64,000 bases of DNA from Streptomyces griseofuscus (GTDB lineage: Bacteria; Actinomycetota; Actinomycetes; Streptomycetales; Streptomycetaceae): the NCBI RefSeq assembly GCF_014673495.1, contig NZ_CP051006.1, positions 4,030,001 through 4,094,000 of the forward strand, given 5' to 3'. Positions within the stretch are counted from its first letter, which is position 1, and each line of letters opens with the position of its first letter. The notes under the pieces were generated by a model. The model did no database searches, had not been told where the DNA came from, and was given only the letters and a program-made list of their open reading frames with translations. Both the position numbers and the translations under genes were made by a program. Positions 25,354 through 34,441 of the stretch are shown here, piece by piece.

Positions 25354-26816
25354 CAGCCGAGGAGCAGTTCGCGGCCGACGGGCGCGAGGCGGCGACCGGG
25401 GACCGGGAGAAGGCCGGGAGCCGCGACAAGGCCGGGGGCCAGGAGAAGGCCGAGGAGCGGGGCGCGGCTGGGGAGCGGGGCTCGGCCGAGGGGCGGGAGG
25501 CGACGGCCCGGCGGCTGGCTTCCTCCCGGGTGCTGGACGTCGACGCGCTGCTGGACGACCCGAAGACACGCATCGTGGTGTGCTGCGGCTCCGGTGGCGT
25601 CGGCAAGACGACCACCGCGGCCGCCCTGGGCCTGCGCGCGGCCGAGCGGGGCCGCAAGGTGGTCGTGCTCACCATCGACCCGGCCCGCAGGCTGGCCCAG
25701 TCGATGGGCATCGACTCCCTCGACAACGTGCCCCGCCGGGTCAAGGGCACCGACGGCGGCGGAGAGCTGCACGCCATGATGCTCGACATGAAGCGCACCT
25801 TCGACGAGGTCGTGGAGGCGCACGCGGACCGCGAGCGGGCGGCCGCGATCCTGGCGAACCCCTTCTACCAGTCGCTCTCGGCGGGCTTCGCCGGCACGCA
25901 GGAGTACATGGCGATGGAGAAGCTGGGTCAGCTGCGGGCGCGGGACGAATGGGACCTGATCGTGGTCGACACCCCGCCCTCCCGCTCGGCCCTGGACTTC
26001 CTGGACGCGCCCAAGCGGCTCGGCTCCTTCCTGGACGGCCGGCTGATCCGCCTGCTCACCGCCCCCGCCAAACTGGGCGGCCGCGCGGGCATGGCGTTCC
26101 TGAACGTCGGGATGTCGATGATGACCGGCACCCTGGGCAAGCTGCTCGGCGGCCAACTCCTCAAGGACGTCCAGACGTTCGTGGCCGCGATGGACACCAC
26201 CTTCGGCGGCTTCCGCACCCGCGCGGACGCCACGTACAAGCTGCTCCAGGCGCCTGGTACGGCGTTCCTGGTGGTGGCGGCCCCGGAGCGGGACGCGCTG
26301 CGCGAGGCCGCGTACTTCGTGGAGCGGCTGGCCGCGGAGAACATGCCGCTGGTGGGACTTGTGCTCAACCGGGTGCACGGCAGCGGCGCGGGCCGGCTGT
26401 CCGCCGAGCGCGCGCTGGACGCCGCGGAAAATCTTGCGGACCCCGGCATTGTGGATCAGGGGGACGGGAAAGCTGGACTTCGTAACTCTCCCGAAACGTA
26501 CGGCAGTTCAGAACCTCGCGCGGCCGAGGCCGCAACCGGTACCGACGCGTCCGGCGCCTCCCCCGAAGGCTCCCCCGCCGACGAGGAACGTTCCGTCGAC
26601 CGGCTCGCCGAGGGCCTGCTGAGGCTGCACGCCGAACGCATGCATCTCCTGGCACGCGAGCAGCGCACGCGTGACCGCTTCACCGCCCGCCACCCCGAGG
26701 TGGCGGTGGTCGACGTACCCGCCCTGCCCGGCGATGTCCATGACCTCACGGGCCTGCGCGACATCGGCGGCCGCCTCGCGGCGGGCGCGCCCACGGAGCG
26801 TCCGGAACCGTCGTAG
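25350..26816 (+). CDS. ArsA/GET3-like ATPase, second of a pair
   Basis: 488 aa from the ATG overlapping the partner's stop. An N-terminal 45-residue Gly/Glu/Lys/Arg low-complexity segment (EKAGSRDKAGGQEKAEE) precedes Walker A CCGSGGVGKTT, TIDPARRLAQSMG and VVDTPPSRSALDF. A variable linker around residues 372-410 (GIVDQGDGKAGLRNSPETYG) uses less GC-biased codons than the rest and interrupts an otherwise helical C-terminal region. No arsenic-binding Cys set. Likely heterodimer with the preceding gene product. Confidence 0.87.
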   Translation: MTAEEQFAADGREAATGDREKAGSRDKAGGQEKAEERGAAGERGSAEGREATARRLASSRVLDVDALLDDPKTRIVVCCGSGGVGKTTTAAALGLRAAERGRKVVVLTIDPARRLAQSMGIDSLDNVPRRVKGTDGGGELHAMMLDMKRTFDEVVEAHADRERAAAILANPFYQSLSAGFAGTQEYMAMEKLGQLRARDEWDLIVVDTPPSRSALDFLDAPKRLGSFLDGRLIRLLTAPAKLGGRAGMAFLNVGMSMMTGTLGKLLGGQLLKDVQTFVAAMDTTFGGFRTRADATYKLLQAPGTAFLVVAAPERDALREAAYFVERLAAENMPLVGLVLNRVHGSGAGRLSAERALDAAENLADPGIVDQGDGKAGLRNSPETYGSSEPRAAEAATGTDASGASPEGSPADEERSVDRLAEGLLRLHAERMHLLAREQRTRDRFTARHPEVAVVDVPALPGDVHDLTGLRDIGGRLAAGAPTERPEPS

Positions 26817-26915
26817 CGGACGCGGCCCGGCACAGCGGACGTGATCGCGCTCGCCCTGGGCTCTCGGCCGAACCCGAGGTGCGTGGGCCGCGAGGTCTGT
26901 CGGACCTACGACGCC

Positions 26916-26979
26916 TGACCTGCGGTGTGCTTGATATGCCGTGTGCTTGACCTGCCGCGTGCTTGACCTGCTGTTCGCT
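26916..26979. repeat. Four 16-bp tandem repeats
   Basis: TGACCTGCGGTGTGCT and three variants in a row (26916, 26932, 26948, 26964) between the ArsA-like gene and the convergent wblA. No function is visible; it could be length-variable between strains. Confidence 0.8.
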
Positions 26980-26998
26980 GGGCCCGCGCCCGCGGTCC

Positions 26999-27337
26999 TC
27001 AGCTCACGGCCGCGTAGTTCTCGTACACCTCGTCGCTGTCGAGGCTCACGAACCCGGAGCCGCGCTCGTACTCCAAGCGGGCGGTCTCCAGCAGCCTGCG
27101 CCAGGAGGTCACGGTGGGCCGCCGGCGCAGCAGAGCGCGGCGCTCCCGCTCGGTCATGCCTCCCCACACGCCGAACTCGACGCGATTGTCCAGCGCGTCG
27201 GCCAGGCACTCGGTGCGTACCGGACATCCGGTGCACACCGCCTTGGCTCTGTTCTGCGCTGCTCCTTGAACGAACAGTTCATCCGGATCGGTAGTGCGGC
27301 AGGCAGCCTGCGCACTCCAGTCGGTTACCCAGCCCAT
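26999..27337 (-). CDS. wblA: WhiB-family regulator WblA
   Basis: 112 aa from the ATG at 27337 with GGGAGAGGA upstream; a start 19 codons earlier is possible. Four Cys (13, 35, 38, 44) hold a 4Fe-4S cluster and GVWGG (about 56-60) is the WhiB turn. Sequence around ACRTTDPDELFVQGAAQNRAKA is that of WblA, a global regulator that promotes aerial mycelium maturation and represses antibiotic clusters in Streptomyces, working through sigma-factor and DNA contact. Downstream lies the ArsA-like pair in convergent orientation, a conserved arrangement. Confidence 0.95.
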   Translation of the reverse strand: MGWVTDWSAQAACRTTDPDELFVQGAAQNRAKAVCTGCPVRTECLADALDNRVEFGVWGGMTERERRALLRRRPTVTSWRRLLETARLEYERGSGFVSLDSDEVYENYAAVS

Positions 27338-27831
27338 ACCGGCGCCGTCCTCTCCCGAATCGAGGCTCCCCCACGGCGGCAGCGGCATATTCACCGCCGC
27401 CAGTTGAGGACGTTACGGAAGGTGGGCACAGCGCAACACCCCCGTCGGGCCCAATCTTGAATGGCCCGAACGGACTATGGGTAAGCGGCAGATCACCCGC
27501 GGGAGTGAGCTGGCGACATATGCGACCATCCCGGCAAACCAGGACAGCTACGGTGCGCCACAGCGGGCACCAGGTGACACACGCGGCGCAATCGGACACG
27601 TCTCGGGGTGCGACACGAGCGGTTCGCGACGGTTCGGAACGCCGGACGGAGTGCTACGGGGCCGCACTGCCGTGACAGTTGGGAGCAGCTTAGGCCAAGG
27701 GCTGCACGCCTGTCCGGGAAATGCAGACGTAGGCAGGTCAGGGGGCACGCGGGGCCTCGTACCGGTTACGGAACATCCCGAAGGCAAGCCGCTCCCTCAA
27801 AACGCTCAGGAGTACGGATTAGGCTGCCCCC
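27338..27831. promoter_or_regulatory. Long divergent region between wblA and the PBP gene
   Basis: About 494 bases without a gene. A long wblA leader/promoter region is expected because many developmental regulators act there. A TCAC(N8)GTGA inverted pair occurs at 27493-27508, and TAGGCT at 27820-27825 is the -10-like site of the PBP gene. No BldD-type box in the expected orientation was found by eye. Confidence 0.5.
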
Positions 27832-30144
27832 ATGCCAAAGAAGCGCTCGGGCGGTGGTCTGTCGCCGTTGCAGCAGGCCGCGAAGTTCCTCGGTGTCAGT
27901 GTGCTCGCGGGAGCCGTGATGGCGGGCATCGCCCTGCCCGCGGCCGGCGCTCTGGGCCTCGCGGCCAAGGGCTCGGTCCAGAGCTTCGACGAGATCCCGG
28001 CCAACCTGAAGAGTCCCCAGCTCAGTCAGCGCACGACGATCCTGGACGCCAAGGGCGGCCAGATCGCGAGCGTGTACAGCCGGGACCGCACGGTGGTCGA
28101 CCTCAAGGACATCTCGCCGTACATGCAGAAGGCGATCGTCGCGATCGAGGACTCGCGCTTCTACCAGCACGGCGCGATCGACCTCAAGGGCGTGCTGCGC
28201 GCCCTGAACAAGAACGCGCAGGAGGGCGGGGTCGCGCAGGGCGCCTCCACGCTCACCCAGCAGCTGGTGAAGAACTACTTCATCGAGGAGGCCGGCGACG
28301 ACCCGACGAAGGTCGCCGAGGCCACCCAGCAGACGATGGGCCGCAAGGTCCGCGAGCTGAAGTACGCGATCCAGATCGAGGAACAGCTCGGCAAGAAGAA
28401 GATCCTCGAGAACTATCTGAACATCACCTTCTTCGGTGAGCAGGCCTACGGTGTGGAGGCCGCCTCCGAGCGGTACTTCTCCAAGCACGCCAAGGACCTG
28501 AACCTCCAGGAGTCCGCGCTGCTGGCCGGCATCGTGCAGTCCCCGAGCCGCTACGACCCGGTCAACGACGAGGCGGAGGCCACCAAGCGCCGCAACATCG
28601 TGCTCCAGCGCATGGCGGAACTGGGCGACATCTCCCCGCAGGAGGCCGCCCAGGCCAAGCGCCAGCCGCTCGGACTCAAGCCCAGCCAGCCCAAGAACGG
28701 CTGCATCACCGCGGTCCAGGGCGCCGGCTTCTTCTGCGACTACGTGCGCGAGGTCTTCCTCACCGACCCGGCCTTCGGCAAGACCAAGGAGGCCCGCGCC
28801 AAGCTGTGGAACCAGGGCGGTCTGACGATCCGTACGACGCTCGACCCGCAGTCCCAGCAGTCCGTGCAGAGCTCCATCAAGAACCACGTCTACAAGTCCG
28901 ACCAGGTGGCGACGGCCGCGACGATCGTCGAGCCCGGCACCGGCAAGATCCTCGCCATGGGCCAGTCCCGGCCGTACGGCTTCGGCACGGACGAGACGCA
29001 GATCAACTTGTCGGTGAACCAGGGCATGGGCGGCGGCGCGGGCTACCAGCCGGGTTCGACGTTCAAGCCGATCGTCGCGGCGGCCGCGATCGAGGGCGGC
29101 AAGTCCCCGGCACAGCAGTACTCGTCGCCGTACGAGATGCCGTACCCGAGCCCGGTGGCGGCCTGCAACGGCAAGACCTGGCGCAACGACCCGGCCAAGC
29201 CGGCCAAGCTCACCAATGAGAACGAGTCGGAGCACGGGCCGTACGGCATGAAGGAGGCGACCGCCAAGTCGGTCAACACCTACTACGTGCAGCTGATCAG
29301 CGACATCGGCATCTGCCCGGTGATCGACATGGCGAAGAAGATGGGCGTGGCGCGCGCCGACGGCCGCCAGATCGACCAGGCCCCCTCGATCGCGCTCGGC
29401 ACCCAGGAGATGTCCCCGCTGACGATGGCGAACGCGTACGCCACCTTCGCCTCGCGCGGCATGTACTGCACCCCGGTCGCCATCGAGTCGGTCACCCAGA
29501 CGACCGGCAGCCGGGTGAAGTCCCTTCCGGTGCCGCGTTCGACCTGCTCGCGCGCGATGTCCGAGAAGACGGCGGACACCGTCAGCACGCTCCTCAAGGG
29601 CGTGGTCGAGGACGGCACCGGCCAGGAGGCGGGCCTCGGCGACCGGCCGAGCGCGGGCAAGACCGGTACGACTGACGAGCGCTTCGCCGCCTGGTTCGTC
29701 GGCTACACCCCGAACATGGCGGGTGCGGTCTGGGTCGGCGACCCGCGGCACCAGCGCAAGATGATCAACATCACCATCGGCGGCGTCCCGCACGACAAGG
29801 TCTACGGCGGTGAGGTCCCCGGCCCGATCTGGCGCGACATGATGAACGGCGCCCTGGAGGGCAAGCCGACGGAGGACTTCAACCTGGTCGACATCCCGGA
29901 CGACAACGGCTCCGGCGACAACCACCAGGGCCAGGGCCAGGGTCAGGGTCAGGGCAACGGCGGTCAGCACGGCGGCGCCAACGGAGGCGGCCACGGACAG
30001 CTGATCGGCGGCCTGCTCGGCGGTCTGACCGGCGGCGGCGCGACGGGCGGCGGCGCGACCGGCGGCCCCGGCAACATCATTCAGGGGCAGACGAACGGCG
30101 GGGCGAACGGCCGGGCGGTCGGGGGGACCGGCGGTCGCCGCTAG
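27832..30144 (+). CDS. Class A penicillin-binding protein (transglycosylase/transpeptidase)
   Basis: 770 aa. A short cytosolic tail and one membrane helix (about 18-45), then a GT51 domain with catalytic Glu in AIEDSRFYQHG and ASTLTQQLVKN, then a transpeptidase with SxxK in PGSTFKP (Ser about 409), SxN in KSVNTYY and KTG in GKTGTTDE (about 610). Polymerises and crosslinks peptidoglycan outside the membrane. The last 80 residues are Gly/Gln/Asn-rich low complexity (QGQGQGQGQGNGG). TAGGCT six bases before the ATG indicates a leaderless mRNA. Beside wblA as in other Streptomyces. Confidence 0.95.
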   Translation: MPKKRSGGGLSPLQQAAKFLGVSVLAGAVMAGIALPAAGALGLAAKGSVQSFDEIPANLKSPQLSQRTTILDAKGGQIASVYSRDRTVVDLKDISPYMQKAIVAIEDSRFYQHGAIDLKGVLRALNKNAQEGGVAQGASTLTQQLVKNYFIEEAGDDPTKVAEATQQTMGRKVRELKYAIQIEEQLGKKKILENYLNITFFGEQAYGVEAASERYFSKHAKDLNLQESALLAGIVQSPSRYDPVNDEAEATKRRNIVLQRMAELGDISPQEAAQAKRQPLGLKPSQPKNGCITAVQGAGFFCDYVREVFLTDPAFGKTKEARAKLWNQGGLTIRTTLDPQSQQSVQSSIKNHVYKSDQVATAATIVEPGTGKILAMGQSRPYGFGTDETQINLSVNQGMGGGAGYQPGSTFKPIVAAAAIEGGKSPAQQYSSPYEMPYPSPVAACNGKTWRNDPAKPAKLTNENESEHGPYGMKEATAKSVNTYYVQLISDIGICPVIDMAKKMGVARADGRQIDQAPSIALGTQEMSPLTMANAYATFASRGMYCTPVAIESVTQTTGSRVKSLPVPRSTCSRAMSEKTADTVSTLLKGVVEDGTGQEAGLGDRPSAGKTGTTDERFAAWFVGYTPNMAGAVWVGDPRHQRKMINITIGGVPHDKVYGGEVPGPIWRDMMNGALEGKPTEDFNLVDIPDDNGSGDNHQGQGQGQGQGNGGQHGGANGGGHGQLIGGLLGGLTGGGATGGGATGGPGNIIQGQTNGGANGRAVGGTGGRR

Positions 30145-30177
30145 CGCTTCCAGGAAGTCGCCGGCTCGTCCGGACGA

Positions 30178-30226
30178 TACGACGACGGGGCCGCACCCTT
30201 TTCCCGGGTGCGGCCCCGTCGTCGTA
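30178..30226. terminator. Very strong bidirectional terminator after the PBP gene
   Basis: Perfect 21-bp arms at 30178-30198 and 30206-30226 with a TTTTCCC loop, 33 bases past the PBP stop and 53 bases past the convergent yqeY stop. One of the longest perfect stems in the window. It is followed by short GTACTCCC/GTACTGCTTTCCC repeats. Confidence 0.92.
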
Positions 30227-30279
30227 CTCCCGTACTCCCGTACTGCTTTCCCTGCCGTACTGCTTTCCCGGTCCCGGGG

Positions 30280-30747
30280 TCAGCCCTGGAGGAGCTTCTT
30301 CACCGCGGCGGCGACGCGACCACCCTCGGCCTGGCCGGCCACCTTGGGGTTCACGATCTTCATGACGGCACCCATGGCCCGCGGTCCCTCGGCACCCGCC
30401 GCCCTGGCCTCCGCGACGGCCTGGGCGACGATCGCGTCCAGCTCGTCGTCGGACAGCTGCTGGGGCAGGTACTCGGCGAGCACCTCGCCCTCCGCCTTCT
30501 CGCGCTCGGCCGACTCGGCGCGGCCGCCCTTCGCGAAGGCCTCGGCCGCCTCGCGGCGCTTCTTCGCCTCGCGGGTGATCACCTTGAGGACCTCGTCGTC
30601 GGACAGCTCACGCTTCTGCTTGCCCGCGACCTCCTCATTGGTGATCGCCGAGAGGGTCAGCCGGAGCGTGGAGGAGCGGAGCTCATTGCGCTCCTTGATC
30701 GCGGCGTTGAGGTCGTCCTGAAGCTTCGACTTGAGCGTGGTGGTCAT
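30280..30747 (-). CDS. GatB/YqeY domain protein
   Basis: 155 aa, the normal length. An N-terminal helical domain (KSKLQDDLNAAIKERNE...LRLTLSAI) and a YqeY/GatB-tail domain ending KKLLQG. The fold resembles the tRNA-binding tail of GatB, so an amidotransferase- or tRNA-related role is proposed for the family but not proven. GACAAT ends seven bases before the ATG and there is no ribosome site. Confidence 0.9.
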   Translation of the reverse strand: MTTTLKSKLQDDLNAAIKERNELRSSTLRLTLSAITNEEVAGKQKRELSDDEVLKVITREAKKRREAAEAFAKGGRAESAEREKAEGEVLAEYLPQQLSDDELDAIVAQAVAEARAAGAEGPRAMGAVMKIVNPKVAGQAEGGRVAAAVKKLLQG

Positions 30748-30841
30748 GTGGTCGATTGTCTCAGGTGCGGGGCCCGGGGTGCCTGCCGATTTAGCGGGCG
30801 GGCGGTCCCGGGTGGCGGGCGCGGTCTGACACGATGGTCAT

Positions 30842-31768
30842 ATGCGCGCGCGATACGGAATCCCCCTGGGAATCATGGCGGCAGGCGCCGCCGGTCTGGC
30901 GTACTCGGTGGGCTTCGAGGCCCGCTCCTTCCGCCTGCGACGGGTGACCGTCCCCGTCCTGCCGCCGGGCATGCATCCACTGCGCGTGCTCCAGGTCTCC
31001 GACATCCACATGGTCGGCGGCCAGCGCAAGAAGCAGCGCTGGCTGCGCTCGCTGGCGGGCCTGCGCCCGGACTTCGTGATCAACACCGGCGACAACCTGT
31101 CGGACCCGGAGGGCGTGCCGGAGGTGCTGGACGCGCTGGGCCCGCTGATGGAGTTCCCCGGCGCGTACGTCTTCGGCTCCAACGACTACTACGGCCCCAA
31201 ACTCCGCAACCCCGCCCGCTACTTGCTGGAGAAGACGAGCGGCCGCCACGGCCTGAACGGCAACGCGCCGGCGGTCGGCGCGATCCACAACCCGTGGGAG
31301 GACCTGCGGGACGGCTTCGACGAGGCGGGCTGGGTGAATCTGACCAACACCCGCGGCGCCCTGAAGATCGAGGGCGTGTCGATCGAGCTGACCGGCCTGG
31401 ACGACCCGCACATCAAGCGTGACCGCTACGCCAAGGTGGCAGGCGGCCCGACGGAGTCGTACGACTTCTCGCTCGGCGTGGTGCACGCCCCCTACCTGCG
31501 TGTCCTGGACGCCTTCACCGCGGACGACTACCCGTTGATCCTGGCCGGCCACACGCACGGCGGGCAGCTGTGCATCCCCTTCTACGGCGCCCTGGTCACC
31601 AACTGCGACCTGGACACGGACCGGGTGAAGGGCCTGTCCACGCACACGGCGGAGGGCCGTACCTCCTATCTGCATGTCTCGGCGGGCTGCGGCACCAACC
31701 GCTACACCCCGGTCCGCTTCGCCTGCCCCCCGGAGGCGACGCTGCTGACGCTGGTGCCGAGGTCGTAA
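30842..31768 (+). CDS. Membrane-anchored metallophosphoesterase
   Basis: 308 aa. An N-terminal hydrophobic segment, then calcineurin-like motifs QVSDIHM, TGDN, a GSNDYY variant of GNHD/E, a His in VVHAP and AGHTHGGQL. It should hydrolyse phosphoesters with a dimetal centre; YkuE-like relatives act at the membrane. The His normally in GNHD is Asp here (GSND), so efficiency or specificity may differ. CACGAT ends six bases before the ATG. The last 22 bases, stop included, are duplicated directly downstream. Confidence 0.87.
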   Translation: MRARYGIPLGIMAAGAAGLAYSVGFEARSFRLRRVTVPVLPPGMHPLRVLQVSDIHMVGGQRKKQRWLRSLAGLRPDFVINTGDNLSDPEGVPEVLDALGPLMEFPGAYVFGSNDYYGPKLRNPARYLLEKTSGRHGLNGNAPAVGAIHNPWEDLRDGFDEAGWVNLTNTRGALKIEGVSIELTGLDDPHIKRDRYAKVAGGPTESYDFSLGVVHAPYLRVLDAFTADDYPLILAGHTHGGQLCIPFYGALVTNCDLDTDRVKGLSTHTAEGRTSYLHVSAGCGTNRYTPVRFACPPEATLLTLVPRS

Positions 31769-31790
31769 GACGCTGGTGCCCAGGTCGTAA
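31747..31790. repeat. 22-bp tandem duplication of a gene 3' end with its stop
   Basis: 31747-31768 (ending in the TAA of the metallophosphoesterase gene) is repeated at 31769-31790 with one base change. The second TAA is in the same relative place. Confidence 0.9.
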
Positions 31791-31845
31791 CCCGCCTGGC
31801 GTAGCCCGCATGGCCCGCACGCCCGCCCCTTCCTAGCGTGAGGGC

Positions 31846-32574
31846 ATGACCGCCCAGATACCCAGGGAGATCCCGGGCCTGCCCCCGGTCCCGGCGTCCC
31901 CCCTGCTCCCGCGTTCCCCGGCGCCGGCCAGGGCGGTACTGGCCCCGTCCCACCGCCCCGGGGCCGCCGTGTACCGCCTGCTCACGGCGCTGATCGCGGC
32001 GGCGGGCGTGGCCCTCGCCGTCCTGCGGAGCACTCCGGCGCACGCGCTGAGCTACTTCGGTGTGCAGGCGAGCGCGATCCTGGCCGTGACGATGCTCCTG
32101 TCGGCGTCCCGCGCATGGCGCGGCCACCGCGCCCTTCCCTCGTGGCTGACCGGCGCGGCCCTGCTGTACGCCCTGGTGTCCGCGCTGACGTACCACCTGC
32201 TGCTGGCCAGGACCCCGTTCTCGATGACCGCGCTCTCGACACCCCCGGAGCGCTGGCACACCCAGTGGATCACCCTCCAGCTCCTGCACACGGTGGCTCC
32301 CGCGGCGGCCCTGCTGGACTGGCTGTGCCTGACCCCGGCACCCCGGCTGCATCTGCACCAGGCCACGACCTGGCTCCTCTACCCCCTGGCCTACCTGGCC
32401 TTCTATCTCGCCCGCGGCGCCCCCTACCTCTACCCCTTCCTGGACCCCGCCGCCCACGGCTACCGCGTCGCCCTGGCCAACGCCCTCCTCCTGGGCCTTG
32501 CGACCTACGCCCTGGCCACCCTCCTCGTGGCCCTCGACCACGCCCGCCCGACCCCGATCCGCCGCCACCTCTGA
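31846..32574 (+). CDS. Pr6Pr-family integral membrane protein
   Basis: 242 aa with a Pro-rich cytosolic N-terminus and about six transmembrane helices. The pattern W-H-T-QW followed by LLHTVAPAAALLDWL matches the Pr6Pr (FAR-17a/AIG1-like) family of unknown function. TAGCGT ends six bases before the ATG, so the mRNA is probably leaderless. A tRNA gene follows after 67 bases on the same strand. Confidence 0.8.
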   Translation: MTAQIPREIPGLPPVPASPLLPRSPAPARAVLAPSHRPGAAVYRLLTALIAAAGVALAVLRSTPAHALSYFGVQASAILAVTMLLSASRAWRGHRALPSWLTGAALLYALVSALTYHLLLARTPFSMTALSTPPERWHTQWITLQLLHTVAPAAALLDWLCLTPAPRLHLHQATTWLLYPLAYLAFYLARGAPYLYPFLDPAAHGYRVALANALLLGLATYALATLLVALDHARPTPIRRHL

Positions 32575-32641
32575 ATCGGATTTCGTTTCCCGGCCCCCAG
32601 TGGGCTAAAGTAAACGACGTCGCCGCGACAAGCAGTGACAT

Positions 32642-32715
32642 CGGGGTGTAGCGCAGCTTGGCAGCGCGCTTCGTTCGGGACGAAGAGGTCGTGGGTTCAA
32701 ATCCCGCCACCCCGA
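32642..32715 (+). tRNA. tRNA-Pro (anticodon CGG)
   Basis: Cloverleaf: acceptor CGGGGTG pairs with CACCCCG (32708-32714) and discriminator A at 32715; anticodon stem CTTCG/CGAAG around loop TTCGGGA, giving CGG at 32676-32678 for codon CCG; T loop TTCAAAT. The 3' CCA is not encoded. The DNA to its right looks accessory, so the 3' end of this tRNA may have served as an integration site. Confidence 0.97.
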
Positions 32716-32726
32716 CAGTGAAACAC

Positions 32727-32770
32727 CAGGTCAGGCCCGGTGCTGAGAGATCAGCACCGGGCCTGACCTG
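32727..32770 (+). terminator. tRNA-Pro terminator, 20-bp stem with GAGA tetraloop
   Basis: Perfect 20-bp arms (32727-32746 and 32751-32770) with a GAGA loop, 11 bases after the tRNA. Very stable. Confidence 0.92.
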
Positions 32771-32880
32771 TCGTGTGGGCCGGTTTGGGGGGCCATTCCG
32801 CCCTGCGCGGCCAGGTCACCGGGATCGGCCGCGACAAGGCGTCGAAGGTCAGGCTCGCGGCTCCGCTCGGCCTGTGATGA

Positions 32881-33774
32881 TCAGTCGCGCGCGCTCCGCC
32901 TGATGCGGTCCGCCGCATCGCGGAGGGCCTGGCGGGCTTCGGGGGTCCGGCCCGCCCCGACGAAGACGTGAATGGCGGTGGGCCAGACGCGCAGGTCGAC
33001 GTGGGTGCCGGCGGCTCGTGCCTTGGCGGCGAACTTCTCGGCGTCGGGCAGGAGGATGTCGTGGCCGCTCTGGTGGATGGTGATGGGTGGCAGTTTTTCC
33101 AGGGTGTCGTGGAGCGGGCCGACCATAGGGTCGGTGACACTTCTGCCGCCTGCCCAGTCCTGTCCGGCGGCGACGAAACCGGCCGGGGCGAGCATGGGGT
33201 CGAGCTTGGTGAGGGCGGGGATGCCGGGGTTGGTCATGGTGACGTCGAGCCACGGGGAGAACAGGATCAGACCGGTCGGCGGGCGCAGTCCCTCGTTCCG
33301 GCAGTGGATCGCCAGGCCGACGGACAGCCCTGCCCCGCAGGAGTCGCCGGCGAGGAAGACCGGGCGGTCCCCAGCCCGCTGGACCACCCTCTCGTAACCG
33401 GTGTCGAGGAACCGGTACGCGTCGTCGGCGGTGTATCGGGGGGCGAGTCCGTAGAGCGGGACGACGAACGTCGCGCCGGTCCGGCGGATCAGGTCCTCGA
33501 CCAGGTCCTCGACGATGCGCCAGTGCGCGCTGACCAGCGGCCGGACGTAGACACCGCCGTGGAGGTAGATCACCTCCGTTCCCATGGGGCCCGATCTCGG
33601 GGTGAGGGTGATGACCTCGTGACCGTCCACGGTCCCGGTGCTGACGAGGCAGGAGCGGCGCAGGGATTCCAGGACGGGGGCGTCGGGCGGGTTGTGGCGC
33701 AGCGCCTCGCGCAGTCGCTCCTCGGTGACGAAGACGTTCGGCTTCCCGCGCAGCAGCCAGTCGGTCAGTTTCAT
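32881..33774 (-). CDS. Alpha/beta hydrolase-3 (HSL-like) esterase
   Basis: 297 aa. YLHGGVYV replaces the usual HGGG oxyanion motif, nucleophile Ser is in AGDSCGAGLS, acid is in QSGHDILLPD and catalytic His is in TAIHVFVG. Hormone-sensitive-lipase-type esterases cleave short acyl esters. It lies downstream of a TetR gene on the same strand after 64 bases. First protein gene to the right of tRNA-Pro, at the edge of the accessory segment. Confidence 0.86.
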   Translation of the reverse strand: MKLTDWLLRGKPNVFVTEERLREALRHNPPDAPVLESLRRSCLVSTGTVDGHEVITLTPRSGPMGTEVIYLHGGVYVRPLVSAHWRIVEDLVEDLIRRTGATFVVPLYGLAPRYTADDAYRFLDTGYERVVQRAGDRPVFLAGDSCGAGLSVGLAIHCRNEGLRPPTGLILFSPWLDVTMTNPGIPALTKLDPMLAPAGFVAAGQDWAGGRSVTDPMVGPLHDTLEKLPPITIHQSGHDILLPDAEKFAAKARAAGTHVDLRVWPTAIHVFVGAGRTPEARQALRDAADRIRRSARD

Positions 33775-33838
33775 CGCCAGGGACGTGGCGTACTCCTCGG
33801 AATCCGCGAAGCCGCGCTCGCGCGACCGGTGGGCGGCG

Positions 33839-34441
33839 CTATCCCGTGACGGGTTCGGTGAGCGCGCTGATGAGATGGGGTGTCAGGTGCTGGGCGTCGT
33901 ACGCCGGCCCGTGGATGAGCTGTAGGGCGGTGAGTCCCTCGAAGACGGCGGTGAGCAGGCGGGCCAGGTCGGTGACGGGGATGGTGGACCGGCGGCCGGT
34001 GCGGGTGAGCGCTTGGGTGAGCACCTCGGTCAGGCCCTGGGTCACCTGGTCCTCGTGGGCGGCCAACTGCGCGGCCAGTTCGGGGTGCCGGGCGGCGTGG
34101 AGGGTGAACTCCATGGAGAGGAGGAACCACCGGCGTTCCTCGTCGGTACGGCCGGCCATCCGGTGCTGGATCTCGTCGACGGGGTTGTCGCCCGGCTTCA
34201 TCTGGGCCGCGGCGTCCCGCAGGTCGGCCAGCAGACGGTCGGCATGGGCGTCGTAGAGCGCGAGGAAGATCTCTTCCTTGTCGCGGTAGTTGGAGTAGAA
34301 GGCCCCGCGGGTCAGGCCGGCGCGTTCGACGATGTCGCTGATCGAGGTGGTGTGGAAGCCCTTCTCCGTGAACAGCGCCCAGGCGCTCTCGGTCAGGGCG
34401 GCCCTGGTGAGGGGGCGGCGTTTCGTGGGCGACTTCGGCAT
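33839..34441 (-). CDS. TetR-family transcription regulator
   Basis: 200 aa. An N-terminal TetR HTH (TSISDIVERAGLTRGAFYSNYRDKEE) and an all-helical ligand domain. The start ATG has AGAGAGG upstream. Sits between a 3-hydroxyacyl-CoA dehydrogenase gene and an esterase on the same strand; a double palindrome 1.1 kb away in the dehydrogenase/decarboxylase promoter is a plausible operator. Ligand unknown; an acyl-CoA or ester seems likely. Confidence 0.92.
   Translation of the reverse strand: MPKSPTKRRPLTRAALTESAWALFTEKGFHTTSISDIVERAGLTRGAFYSNYRDKEEIFLALYDAHADRLLADLRDAAAQMKPGDNPVDEIQHRMAGRTDEERRWFLLSMEFTLHAARHPELAAQLAAHEDQVTQGLTEVLTQALTRTGRRSTIPVTDLARLLTAVFEGLTALQLIHGPAYDAQHLTPHLISALTEPVTG

Noticed and set aside
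24376..26816. Arsenite-export ATPases
   Set aside because: No arsenic-binding Cys set and no arsB/arsR genes; only the P-loop fold is shared.
27493..27508. BldD-type operator upstream of wblA
   Set aside because: The half-sites are in the opposite order to the known box.
30221..30270. Short GTACTCCC/GTACTGCTTTCCC repeats as a regulatory array
   Set aside because: Very short, directly behind a terminator, and more easily explained by slippage.
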